From assembly GCA_003134675.1 (NCBI GenBank), contig PLBZ01000039.1, forward strand, positions 487 through 18,745: a stretch of 18,259 bases of DNA, in the 5' to 3' direction. Positions 1-8,109 of the stretch are shown one piece after another. The stretch is from Solirubrobacterales bacterium (GTDB lineage: Bacteria; Actinomycetota; Thermoleophilia; Solirubrobacterales; Solirubrobacteraceae). Position 1 is the first letter of the stretch; every line of letters begins with the position of its first letter. Under the pieces are notes generated by a model. The model saw nothing but the letters and a program-made list of their open reading frames with translations. It was not told the DNA's origin and did not search any database. Both the position numbers and the translations under genes were made by a program.

Positions 1-237
1 TCGCTCCTGCCGGAGTTTCCCGGCGCACACGCGGTGGAGGAGCAGCTCGCGGCCGGTGTCGCCGAGACTGGCGCAACCGTGCATCTCGTCGACGAGGGCG
101 TCGACAGCGGCCCGATCCTCGCGCAGGAGCGCGCGGCCGTCCTCGACGACGACACACCGGAGACGCTCCACGCACGCATCAAAGAGATCGAGCACCGGCT
201 GCTACCGCGCGTCGTGGGAGAACTGTGCGCGCGCTGA
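1..237 (+). CDS. purN: Phosphoribosylglycinamide formyltransferase, C-terminal part (5' end outside window)
   Basis: Only the last 78 residues are present; frame 1 is open from the first base to TGA at 235-237. The visible protein starts with SLLPEFPGAHAV, which corresponds to the family's HP-SLLP-x-FPG-xxA segment just after the catalytic histidine, and continues with TGATVHLVDEGVDSGPILAQ, the conserved region carrying the catalytic aspartate. GART transfers a formyl group from 10-formyl-THF to GAR in purine synthesis, in the cytosol. The gene overlaps the start of purH by 13 bases, implying translational coupling. The catalytic Asn and His of the N-terminal half cannot be checked because they lie outside the window. 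Confidence 0.93.
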   Translation, partial: SLLPEFPGAHAVEEQLAAGVAETGATVHLVDEGVDSGPILAQERAAVLDDDTPETLHARIKEIEHRLLPRVVGELCAR

Positions 238-1757
238 TCTCCACGTACGACAAGTCCGGCCTCGACGTTTTCGCGCGCGGCCTCGCCGAGCTTGGTTGGG
301 AGCTCGTTGCAAGCGGCGGCACGGCGACGTACCTCGAGGAGCTCGGGCTTGCCGTCGAGCATGTCGAGGCGTTGACCGACTTTCCGGAGATGCTCGGCGG
401 GCGTGTCAAGACCTTGCATCCGCGCATCCACGCGGGCATCCTCGCGCGCCGCGACAACGAGGGCGACATCGTGACCCTCGAGGAGCACGGCATCGCCCCG
501 TTTGACCTCGTGTGCATCAACCTCTATCCGTTCGAGCAGATCTCGGCGCAGAAGGGCATCACGGAGATGGAGGCCGTCGAGATGATCGACGTCGGCGGCC
601 CGTCGATGTTGCGGGGTGCCGCGAAGAATTTCGCGCACGTCGCCCCCGTCTGCCGGCCCGAGCGCTACGGGTTCGTTCTCGACGAGCTCCGGAAGAACGG
701 CGCGCTGTCGCTCGAGACGCGACGCGAGCTCGCCGCCGAAGCGTTTGCGACGAGCGCGGCGTACGAAGTTGCTATCGCAACCTGGTTCTCGGAGCGCGAG
801 ACGTTCCCGGATACGCACGTGATCGCGCTCGAGAAGGTGCTCGACCTATCGTACGGAGAGAACCCGCACCAGCGCGCCGCCTACTACGCCGAGCGAGGCG
901 CACGCACGCATCTCCTGTCCCGCGTCGAGCAGCTGCACGGCAAAGCGCTCTCGTTCAACAATCTCAACGACCTCTCTGCTGCGCGAATGCTTGCGCGCGA
1001 GTTCACCCTGCCGGCGTGCGTGATCGTCAAGCACGCGAACCCGTGCGGCGTCGGGGTCGGCGCCACGATCGAGGAGGCGTACGACAAGGCGCTCGCGTCC
1101 GATCCAACGTCGGCCTACGGCGGCATCGTCGTAACGAACCGCGAGGTCGACGCGACGCTCGGTGAGAAGCTCGCGGAGCAATTCGTCGAGGTCTTACTCG
1201 CGCCCGGGTATGCCGACATCGCACTCGAGGCGCTGCGGCGCAAGCAGAACGTCCGCATCCTCGTCGACGGCGAACGGCGGCGGGACGTCGACGTGCGCCA
1301 CTACAAACGCGTACTCGGCGGCCTCCTCGTCCAGGACCGCGACATCGAGACCGAGGATCGCGCGGCAATGAGCGTCGTCTGCGGCGAGCTGACGGAGGCG
1401 CAGTGGGGCGACCTCCTCTTCGCCTGGCGCGTCTGTCGCCATGTGCGCTCCAACGCGATCGTGATCGTCGCGGGCGGGGCGACGATCGGGATCGGGGCGG
1501 GGCAGATGAGCAGGGTGGACGCGGTAAGAATCGCGATCGAGAAGGCCCGTGGCGCCCAGTCGGAGCTGCTGGGCGGCGCGGTGCTCGCCTCGGACGCCTT
1601 CTTCCCGTTCGCCGATGGTCCCGAGCTGGCGATCGAGGCGGGCGTGAAGGCGATCATTCAGCCGGGCGGATCGGTGCGTGACGAAGAGGTCGTGGCTGCG
1701 GCGGATGGCGCGGGGGTCGCGATGGTGGCCACCGGAGTACGCCACTTCCGCCACTAG
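225..1757 (+). CDS. purH: Bifunctional AICAR formyltransferase / IMP cyclohydrolase
   Basis: 510 residues, the usual length for PurH. The N-terminal MGS-like IMP cyclohydrolase domain (about 1-140) shows STYDKSGL at 6-13, SGGTATYL at 30-37 and GGRVKTLHPRIHAGIL at 58-73. The C-terminal AICAR transformylase domain shows LSYGENPHQ at 208-216, FNNLND at 244-249 and the catalytic Lys-His pair in VKHANPCG (K269, H270). It ends in the typical GVRHFRH. The enzyme carries out the last two steps of IMP synthesis. The start is GTG at 225, inside the end of purN; the STYDK motif follows so closely that no later start is plausible. The pair forms a purNH operon. The gene ends convergent to the SDR gene on the other strand. 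Confidence 0.97.
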   Translation: MRALISTYDKSGLDVFARGLAELGWELVASGGTATYLEELGLAVEHVEALTDFPEMLGGRVKTLHPRIHAGILARRDNEGDIVTLEEHGIAPFDLVCINLYPFEQISAQKGITEMEAVEMIDVGGPSMLRGAAKNFAHVAPVCRPERYGFVLDELRKNGALSLETRRELAAEAFATSAAYEVAIATWFSERETFPDTHVIALEKVLDLSYGENPHQRAAYYAERGARTHLLSRVEQLHGKALSFNNLNDLSAARMLAREFTLPACVIVKHANPCGVGVGATIEEAYDKALASDPTSAYGGIVVTNREVDATLGEKLAEQFVEVLLAPGYADIALEALRRKQNVRILVDGERRRDVDVRHYKRVLGGLLVQDRDIETEDRAAMSVVCGELTEAQWGDLLFAWRVCRHVRSNAIVIVAGGATIGIGAGQMSRVDAVRIAIEKARGAQSELLGGAVLASDAFFPFADGPELAIEAGVKAIIQPGGSVRDEEVVAAADGAGVAMVATGVRHFRH

Positions 1758-1793
1758 CCCGGGCCCAGTCTTCTTCTTCTTTCCTGCGGGGTC

Positions 1794-1820
1794 TTGACAC
1801 CGAGTAGGTAGCGATATAAA
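1794..1820 (+). promoter_or_regulatory. Promoter-like sequence pointing antisense into the SDR gene
   Basis: A perfect TTGACA (1794-1799) is followed after 15 bases by TATAAA (1815-1820), in a 64-base convergent gap between purH and the SDR gene. The region is noticeably more AT-rich than its surroundings. Reading on the + strand, transcription would run antisense through the SDR gene; no credible + strand coding sequence follows. The 15-base spacer is shorter than the preferred 17, so activity is uncertain. Confidence 0.3.
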
Positions 1821-1821
1821 G

Positions 1822-2733
1822 CTAGGGCTTGGGTTCGTGGGCCCGGGCGGAGACCCCGAGGATCGGATCCTGGCCTGCAACCTCGTCGGCCGTCGGCTCG
1901 GCGAGGCGCAGGCTTTCGGCGAGGGGCTTGGTGTCTCGTTCCACCCCGCGCTCGATAAGTGGTTGCACGAGGCCCCGGAGCAACAGCATCGGACCGAGCC
2001 AACGCGGGGCCCAGATGCGCGCGGCGCGGCGTTCGATCCCATCCTCGATCGCGTCGATTGCCTTGGCGAGGGGGGCGGGCTTGCCAATGAAGCCGGGCAT
2101 CTGACTGCGGGCGGCCTGACCTGATGGTCCGGCGAAGCCCCCGCGCACGAGGTCGGTGTCGATGAAGCCGAAGTAGGCGCAGCCAACGCGTGCGCCCGAC
2201 GGGAGGGTCTCCAAGCGCAGCGCGTCGCTCAAAGCCTCGACTCCGGCCTTCGCGGTCGAGTAAGCGCCGAGCAGCGGCGCGTGGGTGATCGCCGTCAGCG
2301 AGGAGATGTTCAGGAGGTAGCCACGCCGGGCGCTGATGTGCTCGATCACGGCGCGATCGGTACGCCACACGCCGAGCAGGTTGACCGCCAGGGTGCGCTC
2401 CACGTGCTCGATCGGCGCGGTGGCCAAAGCCCCATTGAATTGGACGCCGGCGTTGGCGATCGCGACATCGATTGCGCCGAAGCGCTCGATCGTGCCGCGC
2501 ACCGCCCTCTGCAGGGCGTCGTAATCGGTGACGTCGACCTCAAAGCTCACGGAGCGGTCGCCGAGCTGGGCGGCGAGCTCCTCCAGGCGCTCGAACTCGA
2601 GGCCGACGAGCGCAACGTTTGCGCCCTTGGCGTGTAGGCGCCGGGCGGTCTCGGCGCCGATCCCGCGGGCGGCGCCGGTGATGAACACGGTGCGTCCGTT
2701 GACGTCAAATGGTGTGGCGTTCTTGCGGCTCAT
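1822..2733 (-). CDS. Short-chain dehydrogenase/reductase (classical SDR)
   Basis: 303 residues, slightly longer than a classical SDR (about 250-280). The cofactor motif TGAARGIG lies at 19-26, an acidic DVTD at 67-70, NAG at 94-96, and the catalytic set S145, Y158 and K162 (YSTAK) is intact. It probably interconverts an alcohol and a ketone or aldehyde with NAD(P). The C-terminal 80 residues are rich in Arg and Pro and probably form the substrate lid. The start ATG overlaps the TGA stop of the upstream flavin monooxygenase (ATGA, 2730-2733), so the two are translationally coupled. This pairing suggests that the SDR makes the ketone used by the monooxygenase or processes its product; the substrate cannot be told from sequence. 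Confidence 0.92.
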   Translation of the reverse strand: MSRKNATPFDVNGRTVFITGAARGIGAETARRLHAKGANVALVGLEFERLEELAAQLGDRSVSFEVDVTDYDALQRAVRGTIERFGAIDVAIANAGVQFNGALATAPIEHVERTLAVNLLGVWRTDRAVIEHISARRGYLLNISSLTAITHAPLLGAYSTAKAGVEALSDALRLETLPSGARVGCAYFGFIDTDLVRGGFAGPSGQAARSQMPGFIGKPAPLAKAIDAIEDGIERRAARIWAPRWLGPMLLLRGLVQPLIERGVERDTKPLAESLRLAEPTADEVAGQDPILGVSARAHEPKP

Positions 2734-4253
2734 GCGCTCAGGGCCTCTTCGCTCGTCGTGGCTGGAGTGGGATTGCCGGTCCTCGGCGCGGTGCGTGGGA
2801 TCAGCTCGTAGTCGCCGCTATAGAACTGCTTGGTGCGCCGGCGGAACCGGAAGGTGAAGTCTGGCCAGATCGTCGAGGCGTTGCCGTGGGCGTCCAGGTA
2901 CCAGCTCTGACAACCGCCCGCGGTCCAGACCGTGCCCTCTGCCATACGGTTCATCTCGGCCACGAAAGCTGCCTGCGCTTGCGGGCGCACCTCCACCGCG
3001 GCGACCTGGCGTTCCTCGATCGCGTCCAGGGCCTTCATCACGTACTCGATCTGGGCCTCGATCATGATCACGATCGAGGTGTGGCCCAGGCCTGTATAGG
3101 GGCCGAGCAGGATGAACAGGTTGGGAAAGCCGGTGACCGTTGTGCCGTTGAAAGCGGCCATCGTCCCGTGCCAGTGCTCGGCCAGCAGGCGGCCGTCCTT
3201 GCCGCGCACGCGGTCGATCAGCGGCTGGTCGGTGACGTGAAAGCCGGTGCCGAAGATGATCGTATCCACCTCGCGCTCGGTGTCGTCCTCGGTGAGGATC
3301 GAGTGCGGACGCACCTCGCGGATGCGGGAGCTCACCACCTCGACGTTCTCCTTAGCGAGGGCCGGCAGGTAGCTATCGGTGAAGAGGATGCGCTTGCAGC
3401 CCAGGCGGTAGTTCGGCTTGAGCTTGTTGCGCAGCTCGGGGTCTGGGATCTGGTGGCGCAGGTTCGATTCGGCCACGCGCTCCAGGATGCGCATCAGTCG
3501 CGGTTCCTTGGCAAGGCCGAGCACGAGCAGCTCGGCGCTCCAGTACAGCGCGCCGCGCATCAGCTTCATCGCGGGCGGGAAGCGCCGAAAGAGCCTCCGT
3601 AGGCGCGGATTGATCTCGGCGTTGTTGCGCGGCACGATCCACGGGGCGGTGCGCTGGTAGACCTGCAGCTCGCCGACTTCGGGCTGGATCTCGGGGATGA
3701 ACTGGGCGGCGGAGGCGCCGGTGCCGATCACCGCCACCCGCTCGTCGGCGAGGTTGTGCTCGTGGTCCCACTGCGCGGAATGAAACGTCGTTCCCTGAAA
3801 GCTCTCAAGGCCCTCGAGCTTCGGCACCGCCGGCTCGCTCAGGCCGCCCATGCCGCTGATCAGGATCTCGGCCGTGAGCGATCCTGCCGAGGTTTGAATC
3901 TCCCACAGCTTGAGCTCGTCGTTCCAGGCGGACTCGAGCATCTCATGCCCGAAGCGGATGTGGGGCGGGATGCCATATTCGTCGGCGACGCGTTCGAGAT
4001 ATGCCTGGATCTCTGACTGCGGCGAGCACAGACGCGTCCAGTCGGGGTTCAGGGCGAACGAGAACGAGTACAGGTGCGAGGGCACGTCGCAGGCACAGCC
4101 CGGGTAGCTGTTGTCCCGCCAGGTGCCCCCTAGGCGCTCGGCGCGCTCGAGCAGCACGAAGTCATGCTCACCCCGCTGTTTGAGTCGGATTGCGGCGCCC
4201 AGGCCGGAGAAGCCGGAGCCGACGATCACGATGCGGTGATGGGTGGTGGTCAT
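2730..4253 (-). CDS. Flavin-containing monooxygenase, Baeyer-Villiger type
   Basis: 507 residues. It has two dinucleotide-binding motifs, GSGFSG (12-17, FAD) and GTGASA (177-182, NADPH), and between them the type I Baeyer-Villiger fingerprint FxGxxxHxxxW at 152-162, here followed by Asp (FQGTTFHSAQWD). GGTWRDNSYPGCACD at 42-56 is also typical of the family. Such enzymes insert an oxygen next to a ketone using FAD, NADPH and O2. The ATG start lies 20 bases after the 3' end of tRNA-Lys on the same strand and no Shine-Dalgarno is visible in that leader. It is followed by the SDR gene with a 4-base overlap. The general layout recalls mycobacterial monooxygenase/SDR operons such as mymA, but orthology is not claimed. 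Confidence 0.93.
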   Translation of the reverse strand: MTTTHHRIVIVGSGFSGLGAAIRLKQRGEHDFVLLERAERLGGTWRDNSYPGCACDVPSHLYSFSFALNPDWTRLCSPQSEIQAYLERVADEYGIPPHIRFGHEMLESAWNDELKLWEIQTSAGSLTAEILISGMGGLSEPAVPKLEGLESFQGTTFHSAQWDHEHNLADERVAVIGTGASAAQFIPEIQPEVGELQVYQRTAPWIVPRNNAEINPRLRRLFRRFPPAMKLMRGALYWSAELLVLGLAKEPRLMRILERVAESNLRHQIPDPELRNKLKPNYRLGCKRILFTDSYLPALAKENVEVVSSRIREVRPHSILTEDDTEREVDTIIFGTGFHVTDQPLIDRVRGKDGRLLAEHWHGTMAAFNGTTVTGFPNLFILLGPYTGLGHTSIVIMIEAQIEYVMKALDAIEERQVAAVEVRPQAQAAFVAEMNRMAEGTVWTAGGCQSWYLDAHGNASTIWPDFTFRFRRRTKQFYSGDYELIPRTAPRTGNPTPATTSEEALSA

Positions 4254-4273
4254 GGAACGCGGTAGCGCAAAGA

Positions 4274-4345
4274 TGCCCCGTGCGGGACTCGAACCCGCCC
4301 CACCGGATTAAAAGTCCGGCGCTCTACCCGATGAGCTAACGGGGC
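4274..4345 (-). tRNA. tRNA-Lys (anticodon TTT)
   Basis: On the minus strand a 72-base cloverleaf folds fully: acceptor GCCCCGT/ACGGGGC, D-stem GCTC/GAGC, anticodon stem CCGGA/TCCGG with loop CTTTTAA (anticodon TTT), T-stem GCGGG/CCCGC with loop TTCGAGT, and discriminator A. CCA is not encoded; the next bases are TCTTT. It sits between the fprA-like gene (upstream) and the flavin monooxygenase (20 bases downstream), all on the same strand. Confidence 0.97.
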
Positions 4346-4375
4346 TCGCGCGGCCCAGTCTGCCACATGGGTCCG

Positions 4376-5797
4376 TCAGTCGCCCGCGGCGATGCGGAGC
4401 ATCTCCTCGATCCGCGTGAGCTTCACGCGCGGCCGTCCGGTCTGCTCGCCGAGGGTGCGCTCGTGGCGGTCGATCGAGGACCAGCCGTCGTAGGTGACGA
4501 GCTCAGGCTGGCGGTCGCGCAGCAACCGTTCGACCGCGGCGGCGTCGGGGTTTTGGGGAGCCCGCCCCCCCGCGTGCAGGTCTTCTCCGCCTGAGGACGC
4601 GTCGGCGAAGATCGCATTGACCGTCTCCTGGGCATCCTTCTTGTTCGTCCCGATGACCCCTGAAGGGCCGCGCTTGATCCAGCCGACGACGTACTCGCCG
4701 TACAGTGGCGTGCCGGTCGTGGGATCGAGGATGCGACCGCCCTCGTTGGGAATGGTGCCCGAGCGCTCGTCGAAGGGGATACCGGGGAGGGGGATGCCGC
4801 GATAGCCGATCGCGCGGAAGAGGAGGCCCGCCGGGATTGTCTCGCGCTCCTCGGTGGGACTGGCACGCAGACCGCCTCCCGGAGCAAGGTCGAACTCGTT
4901 GCGGGCGAGCTCGACGGCGCCGAGATGGCCGCGCCCATCGGGGATCAAGGAGATGGGCGAGAGCAGGAAGCGCAGGACGATGCGCCTGGGGCGGCCTGAC
5001 GGGGGACGCTCCGCATAGGAGCGCAGGATCTCGACGTTGCGCCGCGAGGTGATGTCGCTCTCGGCGTCGGAGTCGTGGACGGCGAGAGCGCGGTCGAGCT
5101 CGTCGGGATCGACGATCACGTCGACGTCGGAGAGCTCCCCTAGCTCGAGGAGCTCGGGGTTGGTGAAGGCCGCCTGCGCGGGGCCGCGACGGCCCACGAC
5201 GACGACCTCGCGGACATGGCTGTCGGCTAGGACTTCGAGGGCGTGGTCTGCCGTGTCGGTGGGCGCGAGCTCGGCGGGGGCGAGCACGAGCATGCGGGCG
5301 ACGTCGAGCGCGACGTTGCCGTTGCCGATGACCAGAGCGCGCTCGGCCGAGAGCAGGTCGATCTCGAGGTCGGTGTTGTCGGGGTGGCCGTTGTACCAAC
5401 CGACGAACTCGGTGGCGGCGTGCGAGCCGGGGAGGTCTTCACCGGGTATGTCCAAAGGACGGTCCGAAGGCGACCCGGTGGCGTAGACGATCGCGTGGTA
5501 ATGGGCCAGCAGGTCCTCCCGCGAGACGTGCTCGCCGAAGGTGACGTTGCCAAAGAAACGGAAGCGAGGATGCGCAGCGGTCTTCTCGTAGACCCGGGTG
5601 ACCGACTTGATCTTGGGGTGATCGGGGGCGACCCCGGAGCGGACCAGCCCCCAGGGTGTGGGCAGGCGCTCGAGCATGTCCACCTCGAAGTCGATGGAAT
5701 GCCCGCCCGCCCCCGAACCTTTGAGGAGATGCCCGGCGGTGTAGAAGCCGGCGGGCCCAGAGCCGATCACGGCGATGCGTACAGGAGGGTCTGTCAT
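4376..5797 (-). CDS. fprA: FprA-like ferredoxin/adrenodoxin-type NADP+ reductase
   Basis: 473 residues, close to mycobacterial FprA (about 456) and mitochondrial adrenodoxin reductase. The FAD motif GSGPAG lies at 12-17, the diagnostic PTPWGLVRSGVAPDHPK at 46-62, ATGS at 106-109, the NADP motif GNGNVALDVAR at 158-168, and the C-terminal GWIKRGPSGVIGTNKKDA block is present. It moves electrons from NADPH through FAD to a ferredoxin, commonly for P450s. The only sensible start, ATG at 5797, is 5 bases after the 3' end of tRNA-Val, leaving no room for a ribosome binding site; the first Rossmann strand begins at residue 6, so a later start is excluded. Two P450 genes lie within 4 kb, but no ferredoxin gene is in the window. 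Confidence 0.94.
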   Translation of the reverse strand: MTDPPVRIAVIGSGPAGFYTAGHLLKGSGAGGHSIDFEVDMLERLPTPWGLVRSGVAPDHPKIKSVTRVYEKTAAHPRFRFFGNVTFGEHVSREDLLAHYHAIVYATGSPSDRPLDIPGEDLPGSHAATEFVGWYNGHPDNTDLEIDLLSAERALVIGNGNVALDVARMLVLAPAELAPTDTADHALEVLADSHVREVVVVGRRGPAQAAFTNPELLELGELSDVDVIVDPDELDRALAVHDSDAESDITSRRNVEILRSYAERPPSGRPRRIVLRFLLSPISLIPDGRGHLGAVELARNEFDLAPGGGLRASPTEERETIPAGLLFRAIGYRGIPLPGIPFDERSGTIPNEGGRILDPTTGTPLYGEYVVGWIKRGPSGVIGTNKKDAQETVNAIFADASSGGEDLHAGGRAPQNPDAAAVERLLRDRQPELVTYDGWSSIDRHERTLGEQTGRPRVKLTRIEEMLRIAAGD

Positions 5798-5802
5798 AAA
5801 GA

Positions 5803-5876
5803 TGGGCGCGGCCCGACTCGAACGGGCGACCCCCTCGGTGTAAACGAGGTGCTCTGACCAACTGAGCTACGCGCCC
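5803..5876 (-). tRNA. tRNA-Val (anticodon TAC)
   Basis: A 74-base minus-strand cloverleaf: acceptor GGGCGCG/CGCGCCC, D-stem GCTC/GAGC, anticodon stem CCTCG/CGAGG with loop TTTACAC (anticodon TAC), T-stem GCCCG/CGGGC with loop TTCGAGT, discriminator A. CCA is not encoded; the tRNA is followed by TCTTT and then directly by the ATG of the fprA-like gene. Confidence 0.97.
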
Positions 5877-5956
5877 CGGTGAGGGGACCTCAAGGCTAGC
5901 GAGCGTGCGAAGCTTGCGGGGTGAAGCAAGCGCGCGCGGGTAGAGGCAGGAGAGCC

Positions 5957-6622
5957 GTGCGGATCGCGCTTGGCGTACTGGTGGCGATCGTGGCGGTGCT
6001 GGTGCTGGCCCAGCTCCTGCTGCCGGGGATCGCGGCGGACAGGGTCCGTGCGCGCGTGGAGAAGTATGGGACGGTGAAGAGCGTCACGGTGAAGGCGTGG
6101 CCGGCGGTTGAGCTGCTGTGGGGGCGTGCGGAGTCGGTGAAGGTGACGGCGGGGAGCCTCCAGATGAGCCCTGCGCAGTCGGCGAAGCTACTGTGGGAAG
6201 CGCGCGGGGTGGAGACGATGACGATGGCCGCCGCCAGCGTGAAAGAGGGACCGCTGCGACTGCATGATGCGAGCTTCCAAAAGCATGGCAACGCACTCGA
6301 GGGACAGGCATGGACCGCGCGGACGGATGTGAAGGCGGCGCTGGGGGAAGGGTTCGAAGTGCAGCTCCTGAACAGCAGTGCCGGTCAGGTGGAGGTGCGC
6401 GCCGCCGGCGGTCTGTTCGGCGTGCGCACCTCGGTCGACGCGGTGGCCCGGGCGCAGGAAGGCAAGCTGGTCGTGCACCCGCTGGGATTTTTGCTGGGAG
6501 GGCTGCAATTGACGCTGTTCGCAAATCCACATGTGCGCGTCGAAGGTGTGGGCGCGAGCGCGATCCAAGGCCCCGGTGCAGTGGCGGGATATAGGTTGAC
6601 GATGCGGGCGAGCTTGCGCTGA
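5957..6622 (+). CDS. Membrane-anchored or secreted DUF2993 (LmeA-like) protein
   Basis: About 221 residues from GTG at 5957. The N-terminus is one hydrophobic segment (RIALGVLVAIVAVLVLAQLL), fitting a signal anchor or uncleaved signal peptide. The rest is soluble, with the family-like pattern DRVRARVEKYG ... VTVKAWPAVELLWGRAESVKV and a C-terminal LTLFANPHVRVEGV region. DUF2993/LmeA proteins act in the cell envelope; mycobacterial LmeA binds phospholipid and supports lipomannan maturation. GTG at 5957 is preferred because AGGAG lies 4-8 bases upstream; an in-frame GTG at 5921 would add a basic stretch (KQARAGRGRR) but has no clear ribosome binding site. The gene ends 15 bases from the convergent P450. 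Assignment to the family is by pattern, so moderate. Confidence 0.72.
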   Translation: MRIALGVLVAIVAVLVLAQLLLPGIAADRVRARVEKYGTVKSVTVKAWPAVELLWGRAESVKVTAGSLQMSPAQSAKLLWEARGVETMTMAAASVKEGPLRLHDASFQKHGNALEGQAWTARTDVKAALGEGFEVQLLNSSAGQVEVRAAGGLFGVRTSVDAVARAQEGKLVVHPLGFLLGGLQLTLFANPHVRVEGVGASAIQGPGAVAGYRLTMRASLR

Positions 6623-6650
6623 GCGGTGCCGAAGCGCTTAAGCCACCGCT
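6622..6650. terminator. Inverted repeat spanning two convergent gene ends
   Basis: AGCGGTG (6622-6628) and CACCGCT (6644-6650) are perfect 7-base complements separated by 15 bases. The repeat spans the end of the DUF2993 gene and the stop of the convergent P450. It could act as a bidirectional terminator, but the loop is long and no T-run follows on either strand, so this is tentative. Confidence 0.3.
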
Positions 6651-8092
6651 GCAAGATCTGATCGAGGTGCTGTTGTCCTGGGTGCAACGATCATCGGAAG
6701 GCCTTCTCGGGGGCTGATCGTCGGCATCTGGCGGATCTCGAGCTGGAAGTCGTCGGGGAGGGTGAGCGTAAAGCGGGTGAGTAGGAGCGTGGCGATCGTG
6801 CGGATCTCGAGCTGGCCGAAGCGCATTCCGATACAGGTGCGCGAGCCGCCGCCGAAGGGGACGTAGGCGCCCTTGGGCAAGGCGGCCTTGGCCTCTGGAG
6901 TAAAACGCTCGGGACGGAACTCCGACGGCTCTGCGAACACGTCAGGCAGGTTGTGGGAGGCCCAGGAGCAGTAGTTGACGAAGGCGCGGCCGGGAATGGT
7001 GTGGCCTTCGAACTCAAAGGCCTCGACCGAGCGCCGCGGGCCGATCCAGGCGGGCGGGTACTTGCGGAGGGTCTCGTCGAAGACCATCTCGAGCTCGGAG
7101 AGCTCACCGGACATGAGTTGGGCGGCGCTCGGACGACCGTCCTTCAGCTTGGCGTCCTGCTCGGCGAGCAGGCGGGAGACGATCTGCGGATGGCGGGCGA
7201 GCTCGTAGAACATGAAGGCGACGGTCGATGTGGTGGTGTCGTGGCCAGCGAACATCAGCGTCATCACCTCGTCGCGGATCTGCAGGTCGGTCAGCGTGGA
7301 GCCGTCTTCGTCCTGGGCGTCGAGCAGCAGCGAGAGGATGTCCTCGCCGCGGGCGCCGGTGGCGCGGCGGTCAGAGATCTCCGAGTAGATCAGCCGGTCG
7401 AGCTCGCGAGCGGCCTGCTGGAGGCGCGCCCATGGCGTGAACGGGCCGCGGAGGACACGCAGGGCGTAGTCCCTCGAGTAGAAGCTCAGGGCTTGCTCGA
7501 ACAGGCTGGCGGCGTCGACGGCGTGATCTCCCTCGCTGTCGGGGTCCAGACCGAAGAGCGCGCGCATCGCGACCCGCAGGGCGAGGCGCCGGGTCCAAGC
7601 GTAGAGGTCGATCGAGGAGCCCGGTGCGAGCTGGTCGAGAGCGCGTTCGGTCTCGTCCACCATCACCTCGACGGAGGAGGCTATGCGCTCGCGGTGGAAC
7701 GCCGGGAGCATGATCAGGCGCGAGCGGCGGTGAAAGTCGCCATCGATCGTGAGCAACCCGTCGCCCATCAGGCCGATCAGATCGCGGAAGTGCGATTCGC
7801 GCCAGGTGAAGTTGGAAGCGTGGGAGACAGTGATGTAGTGGTTGGCGGCGGGTCCGAGCATGAACACGACGTTCCCGTGGAACAGTCGCAGCGTGAAGAC
7901 AGGGCCAAACCGCTCGTAGGACTCGAGCAGCAGCGGAAGCGGGTCATCGGCGAAGCGCTTGGTGCGGGCCAGAGATACGCGGGTTTCTCCGGGCGGGAAT
8001 GGAACGGTGGCGGAACGCTCCTCGCGAAGGTCGCCGAGGAGCGCGGCGAACGGGTTGCTGTCGAGGAGGGGAGGAGGACCGACGAGCGCCAC
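6638..8092 (-). CDS. Cytochrome P450
   Basis: 484 residues, long for a soluble bacterial class I P450. The oxygen-binding I-helix motif AGHDTT is at 282-287, the K-helix ExxR is ETLR at 340-343, PERF is at 394-397, and the haem loop FGGGSRTCIG at 413-422 has Cys420 as iron ligand. No membrane anchor is apparent. It should hydroxylate a lipophilic substrate using O2 and electrons from a ferredoxin or other donor. The start is GTG at 8092, with a weak purine-rich TAGGGTAGG upstream. A perfect palindrome begins 17 bases before the start, suggesting dedicated repression. The substrate is unknown; similarity of the haem and I-helix regions to CYP102/CYP110/CYP4-like long P450s is only an impression. 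Confidence 0.95.
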   Translation of the reverse strand: MALVGPPPLLDSNPFAALLGDLREERSATVPFPPGETRVSLARTKRFADDPLPLLLESYERFGPVFTLRLFHGNVVFMLGPAANHYITVSHASNFTWRESHFRDLIGLMGDGLLTIDGDFHRRSRLIMLPAFHRERIASSVEVMVDETERALDQLAPGSSIDLYAWTRRLALRVAMRALFGLDPDSEGDHAVDAASLFEQALSFYSRDYALRVLRGPFTPWARLQQAARELDRLIYSEISDRRATGARGEDILSLLLDAQDEDGSTLTDLQIRDEVMTLMFAGHDTTTSTVAFMFYELARHPQIVSRLLAEQDAKLKDGRPSAAQLMSGELSELEMVFDETLRKYPPAWIGPRRSVEAFEFEGHTIPGRAFVNYCSWASHNLPDVFAEPSEFRPERFTPEAKAALPKGAYVPFGGGSRTCIGMRFGQLEIRTIATLLLTRFTLTLPDDFQLEIRQMPTISPREGLPMIVAPRTTAPRSDLAAVA

Positions 8093-8109
8093 GGCGAGCA
8101 GCCTACCCT

